Made by a program: the position numbers and the translations under genes. From Rhynochetos jubatus (lineage: Eukaryota; Chordata; Aves; Eurypygiformes; Rhynochetidae): a DNA stretch of 64,000 nt. Under the pieces are notes generated by a model. It searched no databases. It saw only the letters and a program-made list of their open reading frames with translations, and was not told the origin of the DNA. Where the stretch lies: assembly GCA_027574665.1 (NCBI GenBank), contig CM050650.1, positions 51,443,304-51,507,303 on the forward strand, in the 5' to 3' direction. Shown here piece after piece: positions 13,001-28,000 of this stretch; position 1 is the stretch's first letter; every line of letters begins with the position of its first letter.

Positions 13001-16000
13001 CAAATAGCTATGACTGCAACGTTACCAGTAGTAGAGCAGGAAGAGGAAGTTGGGCAGGGAAATGGCCAGCTGGATCCCTTGCCAGGTGGGAATCAAGTAC
13101 GCAATTCCAGGGAGAATCATAATTCCCAGAGTGAAGAACATCTGAATCACAATTCCAACGATCCGCTGGTCAGAACCAACAATCTCTGTCACTGAGCAGA
13201 GTGAAAGCCAAAATAAACAACACAGAAACAAGAAAAATATTAGTGGTGGAACATAAGGAAGGATAATACCGTATCATGTCACAAGGTCCTGTCTGGCCCA
13301 GCATCTTGCCTTCAGCAGTGCAAACATGCCACTAAGGTTGTCCAGGGCAAACACAGGTGACAGTTCCTCATCAATTCACCCACCGTTCTTCAGCTAGAGG
13401 GATTTCTGACTGCATGTTTACTAATGAATTAAGTAGGGCTAAAACACGGGTTTGAGACTGCATCATGATTATGCTTAGCGGTAAATTATTAGCACTCTCC
13501 CTGGTACAGTTTTGGCCCATGCCCCAGACTAGAGGGTTCTCCAGTCAGGGGCTGCTCCTAGCAGACAATATGCACAAGGCATCTGTAGCGAAGAGTTAGC
13601 CATACCATGCTGGTCCCTAAGGTATGGTGCACAGTTTGTTTTATTTACTAGAACAAATATACCCTTTGTTGGTTTTATTTAATCCTTTGATGGATTTTTT
13701 ATTTTGTGCATGTGTCTAATCACTTCTGAAACCCATGTAAGCCCATATTTCAGGCAGTATCCCATCTCTCTCACAGTTGAGATGAGCAATGCATGAAGAA
13801 GTGTCTTTTGTTTGTATCAAAAATGTCACCGCTACCTGGCCTTCAGAGTAAAAGCAGAGGGTTTTAGCTCAGTTTATAATACACAGAATTTTATTTTATT
13901 TTATTTTATTTTATTTTATTTTATTTTATTTTATTTTATTTTATTTTATTTTATTTTATTTTATTTTATTTTATTTTATTTTATTTTATTTTATTTTATT
14001 TTATTTCACTAAAGCAGACACAATTTTACAAGTAACAGTGATTTGTTTCAGTTTGCAATGCAGAGACATATGATACCATTACTATTTTTTGCTGACTATT
14101 CATCACGTCTGCATGGCTCAGGAGCAACTCTATTGCTGAAAGGTAGCTTCTCAGCACCAATCTGCAAAGAGCCGGGTTGTGTGTAAAAGCCAAGAGAGGT
14201 TCTTGGGGCATCCTGTTGTGGTTCTGAAGCACAGATCAGTAGCTTGGGAGACCTGTTAATGGCAACCATCCTCCTGGTGCAACTAAACCTGTATGTGTAT
14301 AAATCTGTACATGCTTCTTAAAAGACATTATGTTGGTAAATACTCTGGGTGATCCTGGGGCATAAGCGTAGATCCCTGAAGGGATTTAGATGGAATCACT
14401 CTCCAAGATTTAAGCACCTCGCTTAGGGCTTGCAGTAATACACCATCCCTCAGGATGTCATATCTCGGACCTGAGCTGCTCAGCAGTGTAACTCGGCCCA
14501 GAAAACTTAGGTCTTTTAGATGCTCAGAGGGCTAAGCAGGTATGTTTGCACATACTGCACCATAGTCTTCCCAGGTCTCACTGTAACTGTTTATATCTGG
14601 TGGCAATTCTGTCCTCACTCATCTGAATTCCACCAGGGGTTTTAAAAGATTGTCACAGGCCTCATGGACCACAGCTATGGTACAAATTTTTGCACTACAT
14701 AATGATGTTATCACTGTGTTTTGGATTATCACAGAGGTTACTGAATGGCTGCTTTTCTTTTTAAAATTAAATCCTTTTAAGATTAAATCCTTTTAAGATT
14801 AAATCTTTTTGAGTCTCATCTCTAGTAGGATGCTTTCCTCAATGTCATGCTATTTCATGTTCTAGAGATGACTTTCCCTTTCTGAGCCTGGCAGTCATTC
14901 AAGAATCCACAACAATACCCTTTTCTCACAAAAGGTATGCTTGCTATGCGAGGACCTTAATCACTGGGCCATGACTATAACCTACCAAACCTGCTGGTTT
15001 TATGCTATTTATAAAAAAGCTTCCTTTCCTTTTCCCTTTTCAGGAAATAATAACCTAATATGGACCCTGGTGTCCAGCCTGTCACTAAGCAAAGCCTCCC
15101 AACTAAAGAATGAAGCGCAGCGAGTGTCAGTCCTCCCTGTGAGGAAAAACAGTTAACTCCTCTGAGCATCTGGGGATGATGTTCAAACTATGCTGAAATT
15201 AGCCATGTCCTTGTTTGTGTATTCAGCTTATCTGGGACTTGTTCTGTACATTTTCATCATCTTGGTGATCTTCTATGCAAGAAGAAAACCTTTATATATA
15301 CACATTCCACTCCTCAACTTCTTAATTATTCACTTTATTCCCTCCCCAGTGGAGTCCGTAGATTAGACAGTCATAAAAGTCCTCAGATTAACATCAGCAG
15401 AAAGAGTTCATTGCTACTGAATTGCCTGTGGCCAGCAGCTCACAGGCATATGTGAGTACCACCGTGATGAGTATGAAAGAAGAGCCTGGGCACTTCTCAA
15501 AAACAAGTCACTCTTCTTAGTCTGCCCTCATGCGTTACTTCTTCCCTCTCTTCTCCATGGGATCCTATGAGGTCAGGTAGGCATGTACACTTACGTTCAT
15601 TTCCATCCTACATCAGTACTGAATTTCAGAGAGTTTGCACTTGCTGCCCTTAGCAGAGACCACTCCTGTACCAGTAAATTAGCAGACATTGGCAGGCAAA
15701 GAAACATTGTACTGTTTGGCTGCTAGAAAGTCCCTAGCATGGTCTGGACAAAGGCCCATGACTGCTTCCCCAAACATTCAGTTCAGTCATGAGCCCAGAC
15801 CGTGGATGATGCCAAGTTAAAACTTGCATGCAGACACTTTGTCTTGGAGGACAAGTGCATTAACTAGGAGGGACTTCAGTTATTCATTGTCTGCTGAACC
15901 CAGGGCCAGTCACTTTGCTCCCCAGAAAAAGTATTATCAAGAGCAGATGTAATCAGACTCCTTGTCCTCCAAAAGTCTCTCACTTTTCCTAACCAGAAAA

Positions 16001-19000
16001 GAAAGAAGATAACAGCTCTCACCAATCACGTAGCATGTCATCCACGTTCCTTTGCCAAACACACCTTGGAGAAAACGGAAGATCAAAAATACAGTAAAGT
16101 TTGGTGCAAATGCCACTATAATACCACATATCCCATCCCCGAGACAGGAGAGCAGGTAAATGGGGATTCTGCCATATCTGTTGGAAAAGGAAAAAAAAAA
16201 ATTAAAATCATGAAAAGAGACAAAGATTATTTTATTTCCTGTCATCTCATTTTAATGCTAGATCGGAATGGGCCTTTTTGAGACCAGCCTGGTTCCAAAA
16301 GGAGGCTGCCTGAAACTTCACAGGGTTGGCCCTTGGGATATGGAACTTTTCCCTGTGGTAATTATCACTGTTCTTATGTCACTAATTTTAAAACTGGTGA
16401 TGTCCCCACAAGGTCCCTTTTATTTTAGAAAACAGTTTGTCTTTTTGTATCTAAGCTATGACCCAGATGTTAGAGTTCAGATTCTTGATACAGTTGAAGG
16501 GCAACTTCTGTTGGGGATTTCTGTTTTCACAAATTAGTCTCCTAATACTAATTACAGTCAGCTTTGTGAAAGTAGGTAATTTCTTCTTTAACAACTTTAT
16601 GTAATTTTTTCTAATGTGTTTAGGCTTAGACCACTTGTTTTCCAAGTCTTGCCTAATGTATTCATGAGTCTCATTTTCCAACAAAATCCATAATTATTAA
16701 TAGGTATGCCCAAGGTGAGCTGTAATGCCAAAAAAAAAAAACCCCAACACAGCCTCCCCGTAGTTTCATGGCAACTTTGTCCTTGGAACACAACTAGAAT
16801 TTCCATTTTGATCTCTTCTCCATTGTTATTGTTGCTGTTTTAAGAAGAAACCGTGCAAACACATGTAGCTGTTTATCTTACCAAAAAGTGTTTGAGAGAT
16901 TATTTGTTTTGTTCAAAAGATTTCATGAGAAGAATATTTATGGGACAAAAATCAGGGTATTTTCAACCAGGTACGTTTTTTCAGTGCAGTCAAGGAGCAA
17001 GAGTCCACTGGTCTGGCTGCAGCACTATTCCCCAGTGCTATCACCGCACAACATTCATAGCTGTACGGTAGTTACATTATGCTTAATGTACAAGTACTCC
17101 TAAGCATATTATTTTATTTTAATATTTAACTGTAATGTCTCTACTCTTACCCAGTCTTAAGGTGCTAGTATCACAACTGCCCAGCCAGACACTGAGCAAA
17201 GATATTTTAAGTTGGCCAGTGCCATGGCATCTTTTCCACCTCACTTTTCCCTTTATTACTATAACTCTCAGAAAGATGAGGTTTTCCTTGAAAGTTCTTT
17301 TGTTTGCTAGTTTAAAATTTGTTATCTGAGATGACATTCCAGATAATTCTGTAAGTATTCCTGCTTACAAAGAAATCATACTGTAAGTTAATGTTACTAT
17401 TATTACAGATGCCAAAGGAAAATAAAACAGACAGAAATCAAGTATTTTATGGACTGAGGAAATATACTCTGCCATTGAAATTGCCAGTGGTGCTCTCAGC
17501 CAGTGCATAGGTTGACTATTGTTAATTAGCAGCAGAAAACACAAATCAGGCTCCCTACTTTACTCTAAGAGTAAGGTAGAGTTTATGGGAGCTCCCCACT
17601 CCGGGCCAGGATGTCTGCTCAAGCCTGGATATCACCCACATCTTTTCCTTGGTAATTCCTCCAGCTCTAATAGTGTTGGGGTCTGGCTGGAGGGAGCTAT
17701 GACCTCGGTGGTAAGTATACGAGTCCAGCCTGTGAACGGCGTTACCATAATGACTCCCTTCCTTCTTTCCTCAAGTAGCTGCTGGCTTCATCAGTGACGC
17801 CTATTAAACATCCTCCAGTAAACACCCATCCATAAAACTCTCTGAATGCTTCCTTTTCATTTCTGTGTCCGTCTGTCCTTCCTGGGTCCAGATGTGCACA
17901 GAAAACATCAGAAACCGCAAGAAAAGCTCTTTTCATCACACTTTAACTTCCAAACAAGATCAGTAAGTGCGATTGCATGAAGTTTCCAGACCAAAAGGAA
18001 GTGAAGATTACACTGGCTGGATTTTGTGAACTCAGGCTGAGGATGTTTATCCAGAGTGAATTAAACCTCCAAAATGCTGACGCATGATTTTTGCAGGTGA
18101 CACTACAAGTGATTTCACCTCTGAAAAAATCAAGAAACAGCAGCACTTATACAGTACCTGTCTGCAGCGTAGCCCAGGATGAACGCACCAGTAAGAAACC
18201 CCAGATTGAGGACAGCTTGTGAGAGATCCAGCATCCAGGCATTGCTGCACACGAGGTTATACTGTGGGAAGAAGGGAGAGGCATAAACACCCCATGGGGG
18301 TCATTCATCATCCTCAGGGCAAAACATTATAGAAACTGTATAGGGCCAGGGGGAAGGGGAAGGGGAAGGGGAAGAAGTTCAAATGTGCTTGCTCAACAGC
18401 AAGGCCAGGGAAGAGCAGCCATAGCAAGCACTCTTCAAGCTATTGTGAATAGAGAGGGGGAGCTCCTCCTTGCCAAAAGGATGCTGTTTCATACACCAAT
18501 TGTCCAGATATGGAAAGCAAATCACTGTTTTGCAAACCAAACACAACACTGTTAAGCACGTTACCAAGGCAAAGCCATGACTTTTTTTAGTGCAGAGCAA
18601 GGATGTGCAGCTATAGCCAATGGCAACAGCTTATAGAAATGGTTTCATTCTTTTTCTTAGTGCCTTCTAGAAAAAAGCAAAAACTTGTGGTCTCTGAGGA
18701 ATCTGAAAACAGATCTCAGATCAATTTCAGGCACATTGAATATTTATTTTCTCAGTGTAGCTTTCACAGACTTTTCTATTCTTTGTACTGCAGTAGCCGT
18801 AACTCCCTAACATGATGTTACATTGGTGCGTATCTGAAGAATTCATTAACAGGGACGGGGATGAAGGGACAGGCGGGGGTGAAGAGAAGAGGGAAGTGGA
18901 TGAGAGGAAGACAAAGAGACTAGGAATTAAAACTAAAATGAAACTAAAATTAAAGTAGTTATCCAGACAGCACAACTTTGGAAATTACTTTAGAAGTTAC

Positions 19001-22000
19001 TTGAGGATAAAGAAATACCAACCACTGCCTGCCAAGTTCTGCAGACATCATGGGAGCTGGAAGGCTTTGGTCCATACCAAAGGTAACCTTAGGAATAATG
19101 TGGCTTCGGGACCAAGCGAAGACACAGACAATATCAGTTGCCGTGATTTGCCCTAGAGAGACCCTTTTCCTTTCAAACATGAGCTGTAAGAAATCTTTTT
19201 ATCACTGAAGCACACACAGTGTCACATTTGTTCTCACCAGCACGCGTACCACAACACCAGTGCTCAAACACTGTGCTTGGGCAGGGTTGCCACAGGGTGG
19301 GTTAGGGAGAAGGTTAACAGCCTCTTCTGACACTCAGAGTTCTCCAGACTCTGACAATTAGTGCAGCAAGCCCAAATCCCATCTTAGCCCACTTGCCTGC
19401 TGAAATGCACAGCGAGAATTGCCTGGGCCTGGGATTTCAGAGGTACCTTCGCAGGAGATACAGTGGGCACCCAGACTTGGACTTCACTGAGCATGAATCT
19501 GGAACCAAAAACCTAAAGTAATACTATTAAATGTTTACTTATATACCTAAGTAAGAAACCACTTCTTTTAATATTCTGAACTCCACACAGGTGCCATTCA
19601 CACTCATTTCTATGGGCTATTCTTTGCTTTTTAAAATCTCCTTAGTTTTGTTTCCAGAAGCGCTATTAACACTGTCACTAACTACAGCAGAATCGTTATT
19701 GTTAGTTGTGATCATTTTACTGGAAGTCCAGGATTTGGGTTTTTTGTGGCTTTTTTTTTTTCTTGAAGTCACAGATCTGGGAATTTTGTAACTGAGAGCT
19801 GCAATTTCCAGCTCTCACAACTGTAAGGAAAAACTTGGCCAGTAACCTCGAAGGTCCCCAGCCGGATGGATATCCCTCCTCGCCTGACTTTTAAACAAAG
19901 TCATGGTTTTGATGTCAAACCCGTTACTCTGGGGAGAATGACTGGTCATCTTTCAGCCAAGCCAGGCCATCATCATCTGACTTCCACGTCTGCAAATCCT
20001 GAGCAAGAGCTGCAGAAACCACAGCTTCCTCTGAGAGGAATAAAACCTTTTCTCAGCTGTGATATTCAAGGGCTATTGTAATGTTTTCCTAAAATAGCCT
20101 AAACATGGAGCAGCACTTTCAGACTTCAAACAATGCTTAACCTCTTGCTTCTTGAAACTATGACAACCCCTGGCAAATAGTGTCAGAAGACACAGCTTTG
20201 GAAAGCAAAGTTTTTCATGAGAATGACTGTTAAAATAAGATTTTGCAAGGCAATGCAATTGACTATGGCAATGGCAGAGGTTGGGGTTCTCAAAGGAGCA
20301 TCTGAAGCCACCTATACAGGGCAGATTACTTACCTATACAGGGCTAAAAAACAGTTACAAGAAAATATCAGCTTCAAAATTGTACTGTGGAACAGAAAAG
20401 GAAATAATCACATGAAGAGATAGGCAGAAAAGGCAAGCAGGAAGAGTGGCTTCACTTGAGCTCACAGAAGTTTCCCTGACTTAGCCAGAGCTGTACTGAG
20501 CTAGACATATCACAGGCCACGTGTTTGGTGAGGGTCTCCCAGCCAGGGCCCAGGCTGGACACACTGGCCCTCCCATGGATTCACCAAGGGGATCACTTGG
20601 ACAACCGCTGGACTTGTATATGAATGCAGAGGCATATGCATTGCCTGGGTGGCGGGTCACTGGCAGGCTCCTCTGGCCAGTTGGACTGCATTTCAGGGGC
20701 AGGCAATACAGTCAGGTGCTGACCATCACCGCTCAGCTGGGCTTTCGCACCACGCATCATCCTGGGACCCCCAAGCACAGCACAGGTCTTTCACCCTCCC
20801 TGCCTGTCTCACCACATAGCTCTTCCCTGTGGGTTTTGGTCAGACCAGTGCCAGCAGGAGAGCCCCCATGCTCTGTCACATGGGTGACAGCTCTAGTGAT
20901 TGTTCAGAGCCCAACAACACAGACTGTTTTACAAAATGCTTGGTTATTTCATGCCGTTTCCTACTGGTGGCTTCAGTACTGGCTGTGGTGCACTGGCTTT
21001 TCCTAAAAGCCTCTCTGGGCAGTCCGAGGGGGTTTGTGTTGACTACAGGCTATTCTATGCTATAAACCCTCCTTCTTGTGGGAGACACTGGGGGCTGAGC
21101 ACAGCCTGGGTGGAAAATCAGCATCAGGGAGCTGCTCTAATGACTTCATTCAGTGTTTGCAAATACAGAGTGGGCTGTTGTTTAGAGTTACTCCGGCTGT
21201 TGCCCCCATCTCCTGGAATAATACTATACTGGAATAGATACTTTAGGTAGGAAGGGTCCTCTGGATCCCTTTGATCCAGACCCCCACTCACAGTGGGACC
21301 TGCCGTAAGCTTACTTTCAAATCCACATCAAAGCTGGTTGCTCCACGCCTTGTCCAGTCAGGCTTTTCTCCCAAGCTGGAGGCTCCACAGCATCCCTGGT
21401 CATCACTGACCTTCCAGAGTCTCATGGTGGGCTTTTTAGCTGTGCTCTACTCTTACCAGGCTGAGGGCATTGCCCTGCTCATATTACTCCTGGTGTCACA
21501 ACTTTTTCAAAAATTATTTACAGCGATGGAGCGTGACAGAGGCCAGCCTCAACCTGCAACGGTGCTCCAGCTCTGTGCACTGTTTGACATGAACCTTCAC
21601 ACCATTGTATTCTGTTTCCAGTACATGCTTGTGGTGTATCCCGGGAAGCACCATTCCTCAGAGGGGAGAGAGGAGCCCTCACACCTCTTCATTACAACAG
21701 AGAGATCTGAGCCCGTGGTCTGCAGCGTGAGTCACCTCCCTCCCAGTAAAGGTTAAGATCGCTTAGCACTTCACAGGTGTCTCAGGTCCTTGAAAGATCA
21801 AGACCTTGGAGAGAAATACCAGGCTGGCAGATCAGCAGGGAGGGCTTCGTACAGGACCAGGTTCAAGAGTTCTTCACAGAATTGCCTGAGTCAGAAAGCA
21901 AAACATCCACTGGCACTTGCTCCTGAAGAAGAGAGTCATGAGAGAGGACTCCTCATCAGCCAAAATAACCAAGGAGAGAACAGGGAAGGGAGGAAGAGCA

Positions 22001-25000
22001 TTACTGCCTCACCAGAATCAGCAATAAATTCAAGAGAAAAAAAATTAAAGGTGCATGTAACAACAAAACCTAAAGCAATGTCAAAATGAGATGATGCTTA
22101 CACTGACATAAAATCCATGAGTAAAAAAGTCACAGAAAATCCTAATTTCAGTTGTTGATTTCAGAGATCAAGCCCCAGACTTCTAACACCTATAAACTGC
22201 ATTGGTATTATAGCTCTCTCCCAGATGACACATCAGGTTTTCCGAGACCCAGGAGGCTACCCTGGCAGCCCAAGTGACGGCGAAGGGATTGTTGGCAGTG
22301 CCGGGCAGACAGCTGCCCCTCGGAAGGAGAGGCGTGCTTCCCGCTCCGTTGTGGGACAGTGCCAGCTCAGCACCCTCAGCGCTCTGTGGAAATGCTCTCC
22401 CAGGAAGGGCACCTGCCCTTGGAGGAGAAGAGTGAAAGCTACAAAGCTCCAAGGGTGGTGGTGGACGGCTGCGCTGGACAGCACTGGAGCTGTGCCTAGG
22501 CAAGCAGCCAGCCTGCCCCAGCACTCGCTGCAGGCACTGGCCTTCAGGGTTTATACTTTTGAACCTCTTTCAAAGGGTTTAGGTTTGTTTTTTTAATAAT
22601 TTGATCCCTCTTTACTGTAAACAGGCAATGAATAAGCTGTCATGAAAGAGAGCAGGAGAACTAGTGTGTGCCAGAAGGAGAAAGGGAAAAATAAATCTTT
22701 ACTGCAGAGGACTCTTTCATGTGAACAGCAATTTCAGGTGATTTAGATGGCAGAAGAAACTAGCTCTCGGCTGACAATGTAGTCAAGTATTTTAAATATT
22801 ATGAGAAATATGAACATACAGAAAAACTCTTAAGGAATCATAAACTCTTTCTGAAGAGATCAGTGACAATACCTTAACTGTACTCTTCTAAGTGAGTCCT
22901 GCACTTTGTTGTTTTCCAAGTATTTAAATAACTTTTGGTACAGATAAGCGTTCTCAGACCTTTTCTGTTTGCTTGACTGTTTGCTTGACGTAGCACCTAG
23001 CATTTAAGACCTCACCCTGCTAAAGTCTTGCTTTTCATTTGCAAACATAACATTTGGAGGGGAATGTAACCTTTAAAAGAGAAGTGCAAATCCTGCAGAG
23101 ATTGGGTTTGATTGAGGCAGTCTGTCGGACTCACATCATCACTTCAGCTGTGGTCTGGCTTGGTTGTGCCTGATAGTTACTTCTGCATCACCTGGAGGAA
23201 AAGCATCTGCATCTGTTTACCCAGGATTTCAGCCTGTCTCCAGGTAACCAGTAGTCCTCCTATATGACATTCCCCAAAATGTCTCCCATGTCCCTGCTAG
23301 CAGCCTCCACAAAAGGGGGCAGAGCGGTGCCTCCTCTCTGTTTCTGAACCGTCATATGCCTGTCCGTGCATGGGCTGATGTTTATGCCCCTGCCACACAG
23401 GTTGCTCCTATGGTCAGGTAGATGCGGTCCACGTTGTGAGGAGCTCACTGACCAGGAGCAGTTCCATGCCGATATCTTGTGACATTAAGGAACGGAAGAG
23501 CTATATCTGTCAGTAACTATCTCCTAGTGTAATAGGAGATTCCTTTCCCTAGAAGTACACATTCTTCTCATAACATACCAAAAAATCCCAGCATATGGTC
23601 TTCAAATGTCAGACTACCCTTCTGCAATCCCACTTGGTTCCCAAACTGGTAGCGCTGAGAATCCAAAACTCCAGTTCTCTGTATTTGTCTAGATCACAGC
23701 TGTCTGACTTTTCTTTGTTTTCTTGGTTTTCTTTTTTTCTCTTCCTGAATGTTCTGGTTTGGCACCTCCAGGGAAGAACAACCTTAGCTCACATGAATGC
23801 AAAATAAGATGCAGAAGAGATGCAAGACCAGTGACTCATTGCTGAGCATCACACAACCATCACGCAAGCTGAGACCCAGGTGAGGTTTCCCTTCAGAAGC
23901 ATCAGTTCTATGGCTGCAGTGGCTTCAACAGCACAACCCCGCTACTGCAAAATTTGGGACATATTCTGGAGAAACATTTGGGAGGTGCTGGAGTGAGGAA
24001 AGCTTACCATCCTGTCTTCCCTGTGCATTTGCAGGTGTCTCTGTCCACACATAGTGTCCTCACAGTGCATGTCTATGTTGTGCAGTAAACATTTCTGCTT
24101 TCACTTGAATAAGCTCACCCAAGACAACACAGCAGGAAGGGAATGTCACCGTGCCCAGTGTTCAGTCCCCTTTCCTCCATAGACTTGAAGTGTAGTTACT
24201 AAATTATTTACTGCATGGTGGGGGGAAAGATATGGAAAAGGGAAGAAAAACCTTAGGTTTTTTTGCCCCTGATCTTAAGGCTATTTGTTGGCATGTAGGA
24301 TGCTGGCTACCCTTAGACCCTCTTAAAACCTAGCTAGCAGGCTCCTCATTGCAAACAAGTGGGTGGGCTAGCTCAGCTGGCCATCTCCAGCTGAGGACAT
24401 GTCCTCTTCCTCAGCATTGCCATGCCCCTGCTAAGCCTTGCACTGCACAAGTACATGCACCCAGCACAACCCTGCAACTCAACTCTACATTCAGTGCTGC
24501 ACTCACCTGCAAGAATTCTATCCACTCTATGATAAAAAGCTTTGTATGCCTAAGCATGGCCCTCTCACATCTAGGGAGCTAACTAAAAAAGGTGGTGCTG
24601 CTCAAACTGATGAACAATCCACATCTGCACCCCTTTCCTCTTAGCCTTGGCAATGAGATGCCATCCTGAGCAGAAGTGAGTTACTGGCAACAAAGACAGG
24701 CAGCAGGAACCAGCTCTTTCAGGGCATGCCCCTGTATAGTGTCTTTCACAGACTGGGGAAAACCAGTCCCTTCCAGCCTGACGGCCTTGCAGCACAAGCA
24801 GCTGTACACTCTTGCTTGGAAATACATCCCTGTGATGAATATTTTCCCATCCACCACAGGCTTGAACAACCTGAAATCCCAGTGCAGATTCGCAGTAGCA
24901 GTGGTGTGGCTGGAAGGAACTGCACTGGTGCATTTTGCTGATCTCTACAGCAGCAAACCACCTGAGCGAGATGTCCCTGGGAGAAGGGAGAGGTTTTGCA

Positions 25001-28000
25001 CTGGACTCCTGTAGTTCATTGGTGAAGTAACCTCTATGGGAAGGAGCGGGAACCGGCTGAGATGGGAACAGGAGGAATATTTGTACATGACTAATGACTG
25101 GGAAGCACCAGGGCTGGAGCAACTTCTCATTTCTCCATAGCTTTGGCAGAATGCAAACATTTACTTTTTCAGTTTGACATGCAGACTAAAGACAAACTTG
25201 TAATTCCTGGTACTAAGAAAGTCTCAAATGACTTCAGCACACCTGTCCCTGTAGAAATGCATTGTTTTAAATGACAACATGTCATTAAAAGCTCCTCAAA
25301 ATATAGCAACTTTGAGCAGGAGTTTGGAAGCCCTTTACTGTCTGTTACAATTAAATTTCAAAATGATGGATGAAACTCTTTGGTCAATAAAGAGATCTAC
25401 AATGATTCCTCAGTCCGATTACAACAGCATATTGAGAGCCCACACACATTTTAAGTGGCATTCATATGAGCAGCCAAACAGAGGCTGGTTTACTCTTCTA
25501 CTCCTAGTGACAAACATTTTAGGGCAATATTAATTGTTTAAGAAAACCATATTGCTGCATGTTCTTTATTTCTTGCAGCTCTTCTCCACCCCTCTTGTCT
25601 TGTGGACTGTTAAACTGCTATCTTTCACACAGGGTTACTGCACCAAAACATCTTGCAAGTGCATGCAGTAGAAAGGCAGAAATTACCCTTATTTTCTCTT
25701 TCTGTCAAGGCTTCTGTCAGAGCGCTAAGTGACTAAGCAAGGACACTGTCCTTCTCCATGTCTTGTTTCAAGCTGAGCCCTTAGACGGACAAAAGGAGTC
25801 AGCCTTTACCCTGCTCCCAGGGAACTGTGGCTCAAGGCATGAGGACCAGCTTAGCTTTGAAAGCTTTGGAGGTGTCTCTTCTGTGCATGGCCCAAGGCTC
25901 AGCTGGTACCTTCCTGTCATTGCCACTCAGGTCAGCTGGACTCACTGAGCCTCCTAGGGCAGAAGACCTGTTCTGTCCTTCTTTTTTCTCATGTCTACCC
26001 ATGCCAAAGCAACAGGGAGGAGGAGAAACTTACCATCTCCCAAAGGGGGTAATAGCAGCTGCCCTAAAAACAATAAGAAAAACCAAGGCCCAAACCCTCT
26101 GCCAGTACCAGCTGGCTTGATGGCAGTGAGAGAAACATAGCCCCACTGGTGTAATCTGTGCAAGGAACTGCTCCAGCCCCTCTGATTTGGGGAAAGCTTA
26201 CTTTGAGCTTCATAAGAAATTCAGTAGTTACTGCTCCCTCCGCTCCTCTGCCTTTTTTCTCTTTCCCTCCACTTCTTGATATTAATGCCATCATGATGGT
26301 GGAAATAAGACAGGGTACTGCCATGCCAGTGACATTAATGACACCAGATCAACATTTTGAGGATGAATTGCATTTTTTATTGCCTCGGAGGAGGACAGCA
26401 AAAGGACCAGCTGTGTTTTTTCCACCTTGAGCTTGACTGCCATGTTATCTCCTGCTCTGAGAGTCTGTAAAAACCACGAGACATTATTATTTTGCTTACA
26501 GCTTTCTCTTCAGATGCTGGCTGACTGTTATTTTCTGAGACAGCTGGCAAGCAGAATAATAACAAGATTTATTGCCAACAGGTGCAATAGGATATATTCA
26601 AATGATCATTTGTCCACCTCAGACCTCACACTATGGCAATAAATTGTTGCCAGATCTCAAAATGACATAATCTACGTTGTGGAGGCTGGCCACAGACATA
26701 TTGGAATCTGTCCCTTCTGCTGAACTCCTGCCAGCAAAGACTGCTAACAAGCCTAAAATATGCCAGCTGTGCTGCTGACCATGTAGACTTCCTTCTTCCT
26801 TTCATCCACCACCACAGGCCATTCCAGCTTCAGACGGGGCTGTAATTCCTGCACGTGCCTCTAGGAGTCACCCCCGTCAAAAGCGGATGAACAGGATGGC
26901 CACGGCTCTGCAAACCATCACCAGCCGCCCTTCCGCAGAGCGCTGGGCTCTCTCCACTGGGAGCAAAGTACATAGAGCCAAAGCCCAGAAGTATTAAAGG
27001 TCAGCGATTCAGTCTTCAGCACAGTTTCCTGGGTTTTCCTAGATTTACTGACTTCCGTATGTCCTGGGTTTGTGTATCCCTCACAAGGCTCACCCGGCAG
27101 GAGATGGCAGGCAACACGCTTCCTATTTCAAATGTTGCAGGGTGCAGGGGGTGACCTAGGCTCCCTTCCAGGCTCCTGTGCCAGAACATGAGGCTGTGGC
27201 CCCCCAGGTCCACTGCAACCCCACGACACCCCTGCTCTTCCTCCTTCTCCATCAGCTGCACAGAAACTCTGTCCTTCCCTGCTATCTTCACCCTGTAAAA
27301 GCTGCTGCTGTCACCAGTCATCTCCCCCACTCGGAGTAGCGGCAGCCACCTGCTGTGACCAGCATCAATTCAGATGGCATCAGCTGGCACCAGCCAGGAA
27401 TGGATTTAGTTCAATAATTACCCCCTCAGCCTCCCTCTCCAAGCAAAATCTGAGAAGCCACCGGGCTCTCATCCCACCACTGACGCACTCAGTCATGTCT
27501 TCCAGTTTCACAGGGAACAAAACCTGCTCAAATAAACAGGAGCAGATTGCACTAGGTCAAGGTCCTCTGCACAGGTCCACCACATGCGACACCATTGCGT
27601 CGGAGGGGTCCCTGCCAAATTTTACACATAGCGAAGGACTTTGCTGATATCTCAAAACCTTTACATCATCCCAGCTCCAGTTTGCTCAGTCTCTAATTCA
27701 GGCACCGTGGTGCTGGGCTGTGTGTGCAGCGCCAGTGGACAACTCCTCCTCTGGTCTGGAATACCCTCATGGAAAATCCTGACCTAAAGCAATGGAGCAC
27801 AGAGACACTTAAGCATGTCATTGCAGAAATAGGGACCTCCTCTCAGAGCTTGTTAGACTTCAAAAGAAGATTTTAAAAGGAAATCTTTAGCAGTGCTCTG
27901 TTGTCTGTCACTGGATCAAGCTCACTGGCTTTGCCATGTGTTTATCCTGTGATGATTTCTTAATAGATTTTGCTCTTCTCAAATCCTGAAGGAGGAAAGC

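Larger units (their letters stand above)
13192..16022 (-). other. SLC22A3 intron 3
   Basis: 2.8 kb. It holds the (TTTTA)n array at 13888-14006 and a 16-bp tandem repeat at 14766-14811. The rest is unique, with no gene seen. Confidence 0.85.

Noticed and set aside
13812-14012. Open frame of repeated FILFY residues
   Set aside because: It is the (TTTTA)n microsatellite read in frame.
20521-21756. Two 161-codon plus-strand frames in SLC22A3 intron 1
   Set aside because: The second overlaps a CR1 3' UTR remnant in reverse orientation, and neither shows a protein family pattern.
24583-25122. 179-codon minus-strand frame inside SLC22A3 intron 1
   Set aside because: No homology recognised, and several other frames in the same stretch are equally open.
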